Shown here: positions 8,370-17,301 of the stretch, piece after piece
Layout of the letters: each line of letters begins with the position of its first letter
How positions within the stretch are numbered: the stretch's first letter is position 1
NCBI GenBank assembly: GCA_028280635.1
Contig: JANQLM010000033.1
Coordinates: forward strand, 1-64,000
Length of the DNA stretch: 64,000 nt
Reading direction: 5' to 3'
From: Halieaceae bacterium
GTDB lineage: Bacteria; Pseudomonadota; Gammaproteobacteria; Pseudomonadales; Halieaceae
Position numbers and translations under genes: made by a program
The notes under the pieces: generated by a model
The model's input: the letters and a program-made list of their open reading frames with translations, nothing else
What the model was told of the DNA's origin: nothing
Databases searched by the model: none

Positions 8370-9542
8370 CTACCCTGCGCTTAGCTCCCGGTACTGGCTG
8401 GGCGTAATGCCCTCGCACTTCTTGAAAAACGTATTGAATGTGGCCTTGCTGTTGAAGCCCGCCGCCGTCATCACCTCCAGCAAATTGCGCTGCGACCAGA
8501 CCGGATCGCGCAACAGGCGCTTGGCCTCTTCTATGCGATAGTGATTGATGAATTCGAAGAAGTTCTGCTTGAAATGGCGATTGATGATATTGGACAAGCC
8601 CCGCTTGGACATCGATAGCTGGTCCGCCAGTTGCTCCAGGGTAAGAATGGTCGCCAGATACGGCTTGTCGCTTTGCATGTAGTCGACAAGCCGCTGCACC
8701 TGCGCCTCGTCGATTTCAATTCGCGCGTCCGCCTCTCGCTGCACCGACAGATGATTGCCGCGTTCAATGCCTTCGAACATCGATGAATAGGTGAGACTCA
8801 GAAAAATCAGCACAGAAACGAGGACAAACACCGTGTAGTTGGAGGTCAGACCCAGCGCGGCGAAGTCTATCGCGTCGACACCGAAGTGGGCCGCAAGATT
8901 CAGCCCCACCGATACCACCACCGCCCACAGGCGCAATATCAGGAAGCCGACGATCAGGGCGTTCAGCCACCAGAAGTCAATTTTTTCGATGTTGCTGTAC
9001 GTGTCCTTGATCTCGCGACGGCAGCGCCGTATCTCGACCACGCACACTACCCCGAAGGCCACCCTGAGGCATTCTCGCGCAAAGCCAATGGCATGGGTCA
9101 GCGCGGACTCCTGCAGCACATCGTGATCGCTCAACAAGGCGACCTTGGCAGCGTCGTCCAGACTGTAGAAGACCACCACCTGGTAGCCGGCGTAGGCTGC
9201 GAACGGCAGGAGATAGAACAGGTCGCTGCGGCGCAGGTGGTAGTCCTTGTAGATCAGCGAGCGGATGTACCAGAGCAGTACGGGCCCTTCCAACCAGTAG
9301 GCCATACCAAACAAAGGGAAGATGTCGGGAGAAAAGCCGATCGCCCAACTGCGGAACTCCGCCCCGAAATTGATCAGGATATCCAGCGGTATCGCCGCCT
9401 GGGTAATCAGAAAGCCCGCCAGGAGTGCATTGCTGAGCCGGTTTTCACGCCTGAGGAACAGCAGGAGCAGTGCGAACAGGGCGCACTGGTATGTCGTCAT
9501 CAGGAGGACTACGTCGTGAAAGTTAAAGAGAGTGACACCCAT
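8370..9542 (-). CDS. AraC-family regulator with membrane N-terminus, divergent from the sugar cluster
   Basis: 390 residues. The N-terminal about 250 residues contain six to seven hydrophobic helices. The C-terminal AraC domain includes LTLEQLADQLSMSKRGLSNIIN (first HTH) and MTAAGFNSKATFNTFFKKCEGITPSQYR (second HTH and signature). It is divergently placed from the TonB receptor that opens the GH3/MFS/CBM9 cluster, with 288 bp between starts that include a perfect palindrome. It is the obvious local candidate regulator of that cluster, probably sensing an extracytoplasmic sugar. That role is inferred from position. Confidence 0.85.
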   Translation of the reverse strand: MGVTLFNFHDVVLLMTTYQCALFALLLLFLRRENRLSNALLAGFLITQAAIPLDILINFGAEFRSWAIGFSPDIFPLFGMAYWLEGPVLLWYIRSLIYKDYHLRRSDLFYLLPFAAYAGYQVVVFYSLDDAAKVALLSDHDVLQESALTHAIGFARECLRVAFGVVCVVEIRRCRREIKDTYSNIEKIDFWWLNALIVGFLILRLWAVVVSVGLNLAAHFGVDAIDFAALGLTSNYTVFVLVSVLIFLSLTYSSMFEGIERGNHLSVQREADARIEIDEAQVQRLVDYMQSDKPYLATILTLEQLADQLSMSKRGLSNIINRHFKQNFFEFINHYRIEEAKRLLRDPVWSQRNLLEVMTAAGFNSKATFNTFFKKCEGITPSQYRELSAG

Positions 9543-9638
9543 TGCCGTGCCGCCGCTGCTTTTTTGACAACACTAGCACATGCAATTGGTCAATCTCGGC
9601 CAGGCTGCTGTATACCGCGTTCAACTTCGCGCCGGTGC

Positions 9639-9662
9639 GCGAATTTGAACGTTCAAATTCGC
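9639..9662. promoter_or_regulatory. Perfect 24-bp palindrome (probable operator)
   Basis: GCGAATTTGAAC (9639-9650) is followed directly by its exact reverse complement GTTCAAATTCGC (9651-9662). It lies about 97 bp from the AraC start and about 170 bp from the TonB-receptor start. A dyad with a central CG step resembles LacI-family operators; AraC proteins usually bind direct repeats, so the binder may be encoded elsewhere. Confidence 0.6.
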
Positions 9663-9830
9663 TCCTGATGCGCAAGGTTTGTCGCGCCAGGCGAAAGCGA
9701 GGACCAGAATGAAGCTGCCAAACCGCAATTGGGTGGCGCTGAACATCCACATAATGATAACGAGTCAGCCCAGATCTGCCCGCCCCGGTCCCGGGAGCCG
9801 CTCTCTGCGCTGACACAGGAGTTCTCCATC

Positions 9831-12428
9831 ATGTCAGGTAAATACTCTCGCGCTCTCTACTTACTGATCACGCTATGGCTGGGTCTTACGCCCGCGTCCG
9901 GGGTTGTGGCGCAAGCTACCGATGAAGCTCTCGCCGGCCGCCTTATGGAAGAAGTCATCGTGACGGCCGAGCGCCGCAGTGAAAACATCCAAAACGTGTC
10001 GGGCGTTGTGCAGTCTCTCAACCAGGCAGAGTTACGCAAGGCGGGCATCAACGAGCTACGCCAGATTCAGCTTATGGTTCCCGGGCTCAGCATCGCCAAC
10101 CAGGAAGGCAACGTGGAAATATTCATCCGCGGTGTCGGCTCGGCCAACAATACCGAGCTCGGGGACCCGGCCGCGGCACCACATATCAACGGTGTCTACG
10201 TGCCGCGGCCAAGAGGGCTGGGCGGCATGTTCTACGATCTGGAGCGGGTCGAAATCAACAAGGGCCCGCAGGGTACCCTGTACGGCCGCAACGCACTTGC
10301 AGGGACACTGAATCTGATCACCGCCAAACCTAGCTTTGACGGCATCAGCGGCTATGCCCAGCTCGAAGCCGGAAACCGCGATTCTTACGGCGCGGAGGGC
10401 GCGGTCAATATACCGATCAACGACAGCAACGCGCTGCGCCTTGCCGGCTACTACCTGGACCGCGACTACGATTTCCGCAATGTCGCGGGCTCCGGAAACG
10501 ACCCCGCCGGTCTGCAGGAGGACTTCGGTACGCGCCTGTCCTTCCTGTCACAGGTCACGGACCGTTTCAGCGTGTTTATCATGGCCGACTACGCCGAAGA
10601 AAGCGGCACCGGCTACCCCGGCGCCAATATCTACAGTGCGGTAACCTCCAGTGGGCGCGAAGCAGACGACCTCGATCTGCGGGACGTTGCCTACCGCGGC
10701 CCGGAGGGCGACCTGCAAAGCGAGTTGTGGGGTATTCAGACCAAGCTGGTTTACGAGTTCGACAGCATGAGCCTGGAATACACGGGCAGCTACCGCGACC
10801 TCGATTTTGAGCAACGCAACGCCTCTTCGGACGGCATTGACTATCCGGGCCGGGACCTGGACGCGCTGGATCTTGACGTCTGGTCAACCCAGTACTGGAA
10901 CAATCAGTCAGAAAGCCAGGTACATGAACTTCGCCTTGTATCCAGCGGCGACGGCGCCCTGAGCTGGTCCACCGGCGTTTTCTACTTCGACGAAGACCAG
11001 GAAGTGGGCTACTTCAGCCTGGTCGACAAGGGCTATTGCTGTTACTCAGGCACCGAATTCACCATGCCCGAGGTGAACGGCGAATCCTGGGCAGTCTATG
11101 CGGACATGACCTTCGCGCTGAATGACCGCACCCGCGTGTTCGGCGGCTACCGCTACACAGAAGAGGAAAAGGACCGCTTCGGCATCGGCGGCAACTGGGC
11201 GCTGACACTGGGCGGTGCCGACTTCGCCTGCTGCGTGGCGACACGCCTGGGCACAGAAGGCTATGAACCCGCTCTCCTGGACCGCCCCAACTTCGACCTG
11301 TCGAACGTCACCGACGACCAGGGCATGGCACAGTTCCTGATCGACGGCAGTACCCGCGAGGGGGCGCGCGACACGCTGGCTGCACAGATCGGTTCCATCG
11401 CCGACGGCAGCAACCCCGCCGGCGACTGCTTCACCCGCCCCGATATCGACAACGGCTTCGTCACCTGCCCCGAAGACGGCAGCTTTACCTACGCCAACCT
11501 GACCATACCCGGCCAGCAGCGGGGTTCAGCCGATGCCGACTACAACGATTGGCGCATCGGCATGGAGTACGACCTGAGCACAGACAATATGGTCTACGCC
11601 AAGGTATCGACGGGGCACAAGGCGGGCGGCTTCAACGACAGTTTCGACACCGCGCCGATTCCCGAGATTTACGATCCGGAAGAGGTGCTTGTGTATGAAA
11701 TCGGCAGCCGCAACGTGTTCGAGTTGTTCAACGCACCCGCCACGTTCAACGTCACCGCCTTCTACTACGACTACAGCGATCAGGTATTGCAGGACCTGCA
11801 ATGCCTCGGCGTGGACTTCGACACCGGCGAATGCAACAGCTTCTCGCTGGTGAACCGCAACCTCGCCGAATCCGAACTCTACGGACTGGAGCTGGACTCC
11901 AATATTCTGCTGCCGAACAATTTTCAGTTGAATATCGTGGCCAGCTTCCTGGACAGTGAAATCGAAGACGGGGTTGTCGCGGACGTCCGCGGCCAGGATT
12001 TCAGTCAGGGCGGCGCCACACCCATCATCGACCTGTCGGGTAATCGCCTGCCCCTGCAATCCGACATCGAGGTGGCGGCGCGGCTGTCGCAGACCTTGAA
12101 CATTGGCCCTGGCCAGTTGGACTGGCAGGTGCTGGTCAACTACCGCAGCGACTTCTATCTCACCCAGTTCAACGAGCTCCCGGTGACCTTCCTCGACGGG
12201 ACCGTACAGTCCGCACTGGAAGCCGGCTTCCCCGACAAGCAGGATGGTTTCGCAACAATCAACCTGGGCATTGGTTACAGCTTTGGTGACGGCTGGCGCG
12301 TGGAGGCCTTCGGCAACAACGTCACCGACGAGGAAGCGACCCAGAAAGCGCTGGTAGGCTCCGGCCTCAACCTGCGTTTTCTCAACGATGCCCGCTACTA
12401 CGGCCTGCGCGCGATGAAGAATTTCTGA
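9831..12428 (+). CDS. TonB-dependent outer-membrane receptor (sugar cluster)
   Basis: 865 residues from the ATG at 9831. This start was chosen because a signal peptide follows (SRALYLLITLWLGLTPASGVVAQ), while the upstream 34 codons look non-coding. The plug domain starts at MEEVIVTAERRSENIQNVSG and includes IRGVGS and the RGPQGTLYGRNA-type motif (here KGPQGTLYGRNALAGTLNL). The beta-barrel ends with a C-terminal Phe (MKNF). It probably imports an oligosaccharide across the outer membrane using TonB energy, since GH3, sugar-porter and CBM9-like genes follow. Cys pairs (CCYSG, CCVAT, CFTRPDIDNGFVTC) fall in likely extracellular loops. The exact ligand is not readable. Confidence 0.88.
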   Translation: MSGKYSRALYLLITLWLGLTPASGVVAQATDEALAGRLMEEVIVTAERRSENIQNVSGVVQSLNQAELRKAGINELRQIQLMVPGLSIANQEGNVEIFIRGVGSANNTELGDPAAAPHINGVYVPRPRGLGGMFYDLERVEINKGPQGTLYGRNALAGTLNLITAKPSFDGISGYAQLEAGNRDSYGAEGAVNIPINDSNALRLAGYYLDRDYDFRNVAGSGNDPAGLQEDFGTRLSFLSQVTDRFSVFIMADYAEESGTGYPGANIYSAVTSSGREADDLDLRDVAYRGPEGDLQSELWGIQTKLVYEFDSMSLEYTGSYRDLDFEQRNASSDGIDYPGRDLDALDLDVWSTQYWNNQSESQVHELRLVSSGDGALSWSTGVFYFDEDQEVGYFSLVDKGYCCYSGTEFTMPEVNGESWAVYADMTFALNDRTRVFGGYRYTEEEKDRFGIGGNWALTLGGADFACCVATRLGTEGYEPALLDRPNFDLSNVTDDQGMAQFLIDGSTREGARDTLAAQIGSIADGSNPAGDCFTRPDIDNGFVTCPEDGSFTYANLTIPGQQRGSADADYNDWRIGMEYDLSTDNMVYAKVSTGHKAGGFNDSFDTAPIPEIYDPEEVLVYEIGSRNVFELFNAPATFNVTAFYYDYSDQVLQDLQCLGVDFDTGECNSFSLVNRNLAESELYGLELDSNILLPNNFQLNIVASFLDSEIEDGVVADVRGQDFSQGGATPIIDLSGNRLPLQSDIEVAARLSQTLNIGPGQLDWQVLVNYRSDFYLTQFNELPVTFLDGTVQSALEAGFPDKQDGFATINLGIGYSFGDGWRVEAFGNNVTDEEATQKALVGSGLNLRFLNDARYYGLRAMKNF

Positions 12429-12435
12429 CCGGCCA

Positions 12436-12460
12436 CCCGGGAGGCCGGCGGTCTCCCGGG
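12436..12460 (+). terminator. Hairpin between TonB receptor and GH3 gene
   Basis: CCCGGGAG (12436-12443) pairs with CTCCCGGG (12453-12460) around a 9-base loop. Only a pyrimidine-rich, T-poor tract follows, so it may partly attenuate or stabilise the mRNA rather than terminate fully. It would allow more receptor than enzyme from one transcript. Confidence 0.4.
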
Positions 12461-12513
12461 CCCTTTCCCCCGCCCGACCGGGCTTCCTTTCACAAGCATT
12501 CGCGAGGCGAAAC

Positions 12514-15117
12514 ATGTACCGGGAGAAAATGCGCGCTCTGCTGCTGTTGGTCAGTATCCCCATGACCCTGAACGCCTGCGGTGACTCCGGCTCGCCAGCC
12601 ACCAGCGGCGACGAGCGGCCTTCGGCAGCGGATCACTGGCCGGCGCTGGCCCCGGCAGTCGAGCCCAGCAATGCGCTCGAAAACCGTATCGCCGAGCTAC
12701 TGCGCGGGATGTCGCTGGAGGAAAAGGTTGGGCAGATTATCCAGGGAGAAATCAAGTATGTGAGCCCGGAGGATGTCCGCCAGTATCATCTGGGAGCAGT
12801 CCTGAACGGCGGCGGCACCGCGCCGAACAACGACAGGAACGCGTCCGCCGCCGACTGGATGGCGCTGGCCGACCGCTACTATGAAGCGTCCACCGACTCC
12901 TCGGACGGTGGCAGCGCCATACCGGTGCTGTGGGGCAGCGATGCCGTGCACGGTCACAACAACGTGCGTGCCGCCACCGTTTTTCCACACAACGTGGGCC
13001 TGGGTGCGAGCCGCGACGCAGCGCTGGTGCAGCGAATTGCCGAAGCCACCGCCCGCGAGGTGCGAGCCACCGGCCTCGACTGGGCTTTCGCCCCCACGGT
13101 GGCCGTGGCACAGGACACGCGTTGGGGCCGCAGCTACGAGAGCTACGCAGAGGAGCCCGCGCTTGTTAGCCGCCTGGCCGCGGCTGCGGTACGCGGCCTG
13201 CAGGGCGAGGCGGGCAGCGACAGCTTCCTGCGCGGACGGCACATCGTGGCCACAGCAAAGCACTTCGTGGGAGACGGCGGCACCGAGCGGGGTATCGACC
13301 GCGGCGACACACGGCTGAATGAGGCCGATCTGGTAGCACTGCACGCCCAGGGATACCTAAGCGCGCTCAACGCCGGGGTGCAGACCATCATGGCGTCCTT
13401 CAACAGTTGGAACGGTGACAAGGTACACGGCCACCACTACCTGCTGACCACTGTGCTGAAGGAGCGCCTGGGCTTCGATGGCTTTGTGGTGGGGGACTGG
13501 AACGGGCACCAGCAGATTCCGGGCTGCCGCGTTGACCGCTGCGCGGCGGCCATCAATGCCGGCGTGGATATGTTCATGGTGCCGGAACACTGGAAAGCGT
13601 TGTACCACAACACCCTGGAGCAGGCCCGCAACGGTGAGCTTTCCCTGCCCAGGCTGGACGATGCCGTCAGCCGCATACTACGCGTCAAGCTGCGCGCCGG
13701 GCTGTTTGACGGTGTACCGCCGTCGGAGCGCCGGGGGCCGAAAGCTGCGGAACAGCTCGCCACAGACGAGCACCGGGCCCTGGCCCGCGAGGCGGTGCGC
13801 AAGTCGCTGGTGCTGCTGAAGAATGACGGCTCACTGCTGCCGTTGTCCGCGGCGCAGAATATTCTGGTGGTTGGCGACGGCGCCAACAGCGTGGCCAAAC
13901 AGAGTGGCGGCTGGACCCTGACCTGGCAGGGCACCGACACCGAACGCGCGGACTTCCCCGCGGCGGAGACCATCTATGAAGGCATCGCAAGCGTCGCTGC
14001 CGCGGCGGGCGGTGAGGCTCTGCTGAGCCCGTCGGGCGACATCGACAGCACGGGTTTCGGCAATGGTGCGCCGGCGGATGTGATCATTGCGGTCTATGGC
14101 GAGGACCCGTACGCCGAGTGGCACGGCGACATCTCCAGCATCGACTACCAGCCACATGACGCTCGCGACCTGCAGATGCTTCGCGCCCTGAAGGCGGCCG
14201 GCCGGCCGGTCGTGTCGGTATTCCTGTCGGGCCGGCCGATGTGGGTAAACCCGGAACTCAACGCATCAGATGCATTCGTCGCCGCCTGGTTACCCGGCAC
14301 CGAGGGTGGCGGCGTTGCCGATGTCCTGTTGGAGCCATCGGGTGGCAACACCGGCCACGACTTCATCGGCAAGCTGTCCTTTAGCTGGCCGCGCTTCGTG
14401 ACACAGAATGTGCTGAACCAGCATCAACCGGATTTCGACCCGCTGTTCCCCTACGGCTACGGCCTAAGCTACGCCGACGGCGGAGACCGCCTGGCGGTTC
14501 TACATGAGAACGCCGAAACCTCTGGCAATGGCGAGTTGCACGACGAAAGCCTGTTTGTGTACCGGGTGGTCAAACCCTGGCGTTTGCTCCTCCAGAGTGA
14601 CGGCCTGGCAGCGGTGCAAGTGACCTCAAATCGCGCCAGCAGCGGCCCGGACAACAGGCTGACCGTGGCTTCAATCGACAAAGACACCCAGGAGGACGCC
14701 AGGCAGTTGGCCTGGTCGGGCAGCGGGCCGGCCAGCCTGGCATTCAGCGCTCCACAGCCCCAGGACCTGAGCCAATACCTGGCCCAGAGCGCATCGCTAC
14801 TGGTGGATCTGCGCGTTGATCAAGCGCCGTCGGAGCCTGTCACCCTGTCCGCGCGGTGCGGCGAGCAGTGCGAGGGCAGCCTCGACATCACCGCACTCCT
14901 GGCCGGGCTGCCCCCGGCGCCGGCCTGGAGTGAAATGTCTGTCGGCCTGCGCTGCCTGGCAGAGGCGGGCGCCGATTTCAGCCGCGTCAGCGCTGCGATG
15001 ACCCTGCATACCGCGGGCGAACTGGCGCTCTCCATCGCCAACCTGCGTATCGCACCCCGCGGCGCAGACGCGGCGCCGCAGCCCTGCCCCGGAGTTGAGG
15101 ACGGCGGCCATGACTGA
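12514..15117 (+). CDS. Glycoside hydrolase family 3 lipoprotein (exo-beta-glucosidase type)
   Basis: 867 residues. A lipobox (MTLNAC, Cys at about 22) predicts a lipid-anchored protein. The GH3 N-terminal TIM-barrel spans about 60-390 with the substrate-binding motif KHFVGDG and the nucleophile Asp in GFVVGDWNGH (residue 328). The GH3 C-terminal alpha/beta domain spans about 420-640 (LLKNDGSLLPL, FPYGYGLSY), followed by an about 190-residue C-terminal extension with ligand-binding-type beta pattern. The sequence resembles plant- and marine-type exo-1,3/1,4-beta-glucan glucohydrolases, releasing glucose from beta-glucan oligomers. Its last 8 bases overlap the start of the MFS gene. M6 is an alternative start. 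Confidence 0.88.
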   Translation: MYREKMRALLLLVSIPMTLNACGDSGSPATSGDERPSAADHWPALAPAVEPSNALENRIAELLRGMSLEEKVGQIIQGEIKYVSPEDVRQYHLGAVLNGGGTAPNNDRNASAADWMALADRYYEASTDSSDGGSAIPVLWGSDAVHGHNNVRAATVFPHNVGLGASRDAALVQRIAEATAREVRATGLDWAFAPTVAVAQDTRWGRSYESYAEEPALVSRLAAAAVRGLQGEAGSDSFLRGRHIVATAKHFVGDGGTERGIDRGDTRLNEADLVALHAQGYLSALNAGVQTIMASFNSWNGDKVHGHHYLLTTVLKERLGFDGFVVGDWNGHQQIPGCRVDRCAAAINAGVDMFMVPEHWKALYHNTLEQARNGELSLPRLDDAVSRILRVKLRAGLFDGVPPSERRGPKAAEQLATDEHRALAREAVRKSLVLLKNDGSLLPLSAAQNILVVGDGANSVAKQSGGWTLTWQGTDTERADFPAAETIYEGIASVAAAAGGEALLSPSGDIDSTGFGNGAPADVIIAVYGEDPYAEWHGDISSIDYQPHDARDLQMLRALKAAGRPVVSVFLSGRPMWVNPELNASDAFVAAWLPGTEGGGVADVLLEPSGGNTGHDFIGKLSFSWPRFVTQNVLNQHQPDFDPLFPYGYGLSYADGGDRLAVLHENAETSGNGELHDESLFVYRVVKPWRLLLQSDGLAAVQVTSNRASSGPDNRLTVASIDKDTQEDARQLAWSGSGPASLAFSAPQPQDLSQYLAQSASLLVDLRVDQAPSEPVTLSARCGEQCEGSLDITALLAGLPPAPAWSEMSVGLRCLAEAGADFSRVSAAMTLHTAGELALSIANLRIAPRGADAAPQPCPGVEDGGHD

Positions 15118-16534
15118 GGCGACGATGTCAGCGCGGCCCGCCACTGACAACACACTCTACATCCTCTTCATCAGCGTGGTCGCCGCGCTGGGCGGCTTTC
15201 TGTTCGGGTTCGACAGCGGTGTGATCAACGGCACCGTTGAGGGCCTGGCTATCGCCCTGCAATCAGATTCGATCGGCAGTGGTTTCAACGTGGCGTCGAT
15301 GCTGCTGGGCTGCGCGGTCGGTGCCTTCTTCGCCGGACACCTGGCGGACCTGTACGGGCGCCGACGTCTGCTGCAGGTAGCGGCCCTGTTCTTTCTCGCC
15401 AGCGCCTGGGGCTCTGGCATCGCGAGCAGCTCTCTGGAATTTGTCAGCTACCGCATCCTCGGCGGCCTGGCGGTAGGCGCCGCCAGCGTGCTGGCCCCCG
15501 CCTATATCAGCGAAATCACCCCCGCACGCTATCGTGGCGCAATGACCAGCATTCAGCAGATCGCGATTATCTCCGGCCTGTTTGCGGCATTCATCAGCAA
15601 CTACCTGCTGGCCGGGGTAGCCGGATCAGCCACCGCCAGGCTGTGGTGGGAGTTCCAGGCCTGGCGCTGGATGTTCTGGGCAGAGCTGCTGCCCGCGGCG
15701 CTGTTCTTCGCGGCACTGTGGTTCATTCCGGAAAGCCCCCGCTTCCTGGTACTCAGCAGGCAGGACCACCGGGCGGACATCGTGCTGGGGCACCTGTTTG
15801 GCTTCGCCAATGCCCGCCGCATGCGCGCGGATATAGAAGCATCCCTGGCCAGCGACCACCATCGCCCGCGCCTCGGCGACCTGGTCGACCGCCAGCGCGG
15901 CGGCCTGCTGCGCATCGCGTGGGTGGGTATTGGCCTGGCCACGTTTCAGCAGCTGGTAGGCATCAACGTGGTGTTTTACTACGGCGCCGTGCTCTGGCAG
16001 TCAGTCGGCTTTTCCGAAGCGGACGCACTGCTGGTCAATATCATCTCCGGCGGCATCAGCATCGTCGCCTGTTTGATCACCATCACCGTCGTCGACCGTA
16101 TCGGCCGCAAGCCGCTGCTGCTGATCGGTTCGGTGGGCATGACGGCAGCGTTAATGACGCTGGCCGTCGTATTCAGCAACGCGCCTGCCGGCGCTGCGGG
16201 GCGGCTGGTGCTCGAGGGCAACGCGGGACCTGTCGCGCTGGTCGCGGCCAATGCTTATGTTTTCCTTTTCAACATGACCTGGGGACCTGTCATGTGGGTG
16301 ATGCTCGGTGAGATGTTCCCCAATCAGCTACGCGGTTCGGGCCTCGCCCTGGCCGGGCTGTTCCAATGGGGCAGCAATTTTGTCGTCACCATGACCTTCC
16401 CGCTGCTGCTGACCGGGATCGGCCTGGGAGGCGCCTACGGCTTCTATACCCTCAGCGCATGTCTCTCGATACTGTTCGTGCTGTTCGCCGTGAGAGAAAC
16501 TCGCGGCCTCGAGCTGGAGCAGATGACAGCGTGA
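15110..16534 (+). CDS. MFS sugar porter
   Basis: 474 residues with 12 hydrophobic helices and the sugar-porter signatures: GFLFGFDSGVINGTV in helix 1, GRRRLL after helix 2, the AYISEITPARYRGAM loop, PESPRFL before the central loop, DRIGRKPLL and a final RETRGLELE. It is an inner-membrane sugar/H+ or sugar/Na+ symporter, probably for the monosaccharide released by the GH3 enzyme. The ATG at 15110 lies inside the GH3 3' end (overlap 8 bases), and its stop overlaps the GTG of the next gene, so the genes are coupled. Confidence 0.9.
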   Translation: MTEATMSARPATDNTLYILFISVVAALGGFLFGFDSGVINGTVEGLAIALQSDSIGSGFNVASMLLGCAVGAFFAGHLADLYGRRRLLQVAALFFLASAWGSGIASSSLEFVSYRILGGLAVGAASVLAPAYISEITPARYRGAMTSIQQIAIISGLFAAFISNYLLAGVAGSATARLWWEFQAWRWMFWAELLPAALFFAALWFIPESPRFLVLSRQDHRADIVLGHLFGFANARRMRADIEASLASDHHRPRLGDLVDRQRGGLLRIAWVGIGLATFQQLVGINVVFYYGAVLWQSVGFSEADALLVNIISGGISIVACLITITVVDRIGRKPLLLIGSVGMTAALMTLAVVFSNAPAGAAGRLVLEGNAGPVALVAANAYVFLFNMTWGPVMWVMLGEMFPNQLRGSGLALAGLFQWGSNFVVTMTFPLLLTGIGLGGAYGFYTLSACLSILFVLFAVRETRGLELEQMTA

Positions 16535-17301
16535 ACCTGGGCACTCTGCTTGGCTGCGCGCTATGCCTGGCCGGAACGGCGAATGCCTATGACGCCCCTT
16601 ACACCGTGAATGAACCAGCCATAGACGGTGCCGACGACGACCCGCAGTGGCAGCAGGCACCCTGGCAGCCCATCGATAAGCTGATTCTAGGCAGCGCACC
16701 TACCGCCGCGGACTTTTCCGGGCGCTACAAAGTGCTGTGGGATCACAAGCATCTGTACCTGCTGGCGGAGATTCACGATGACGTGTTGCACGACGGCCAC
16801 GCGGACCCGCTGGTGAACTACTGGGAGGACGATACGCTGGAAGTGTTCATCGACGAGGACCACAGCGGCGGCAACCACCACTTCAGCTACAACGCCTTCG
16901 CCTACCACATCAGCCTGGCAAACCACGTCGTGGATATCTCGCCCTTTCCCAATGAGAGTGCCCGTCGAGCAGGCAAGGAAGTGGTACGAACCTTCCAGGA
17001 TCACGTATTCAGCCGCTGGTCGCGAGAGCCCGTCCCGCCCTTCCGGGTGTTCTGGGAGCTGCGGATCACGGTATTTGGTGATAACTATCGGCACCCTGCC
17101 GACAGCAATGAAGCGACGTCTCCGAAGCCGCTGCACGCTGGCAAGCAGTTGGGCTTCCTGGTCTCATACTGCGACAGCGATGGCGCTGACAGAGAGCACT
17201 TTCTCAGCGATGTGGACATTGCGCCTCTCGAGGGCGACCGCAACCTGGGCTACCGGGACGCCGACGTATTCGGCGTGCTACGCCTCCTGCCGAAACCCTG
17301 A
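16531..17301 (+). CDS. CBM9-like carbohydrate-binding protein, exported
   Basis: 256 residues from a GTG at 16531 that overlaps the MFS stop (GTGA). An in-frame ATG further upstream lies deep in the MFS gene and is rejected. A signal peptide (about 1-20, LGCALCLAGTANAYD) is followed by a family-9 carbohydrate-binding-like beta-sandwich: YTVNEPAIDGADDDPQWQQAPW, YKVLWDHKHLYLLAEIHDD, and DTLEVFIDEDHSGGNHHF, all typical of CBM9-like domains in sugar clusters. It probably binds sugar in the periplasm or at the outer membrane. Its last about 98 bases overlap the 3' end of the convergent cobA gene. Confidence 0.82.
   Translation: MNLGTLLGCALCLAGTANAYDAPYTVNEPAIDGADDDPQWQQAPWQPIDKLILGSAPTAADFSGRYKVLWDHKHLYLLAEIHDDVLHDGHADPLVNYWEDDTLEVFIDEDHSGGNHHFSYNAFAYHISLANHVVDISPFPNESARRAGKEVVRTFQDHVFSRWSREPVPPFRVFWELRITVFGDNYRHPADSNEATSPKPLHAGKQLGFLVSYCDSDGADREHFLSDVDIAPLEGDRNLGYRDADVFGVLRLLPKP

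Noticed and set aside
9752-9766. Fur box upstream of the TonB receptor
   Set aside because: ATAATGATAACGAGT matches only part of the consensus and the cluster has a sugar and not an iron context.
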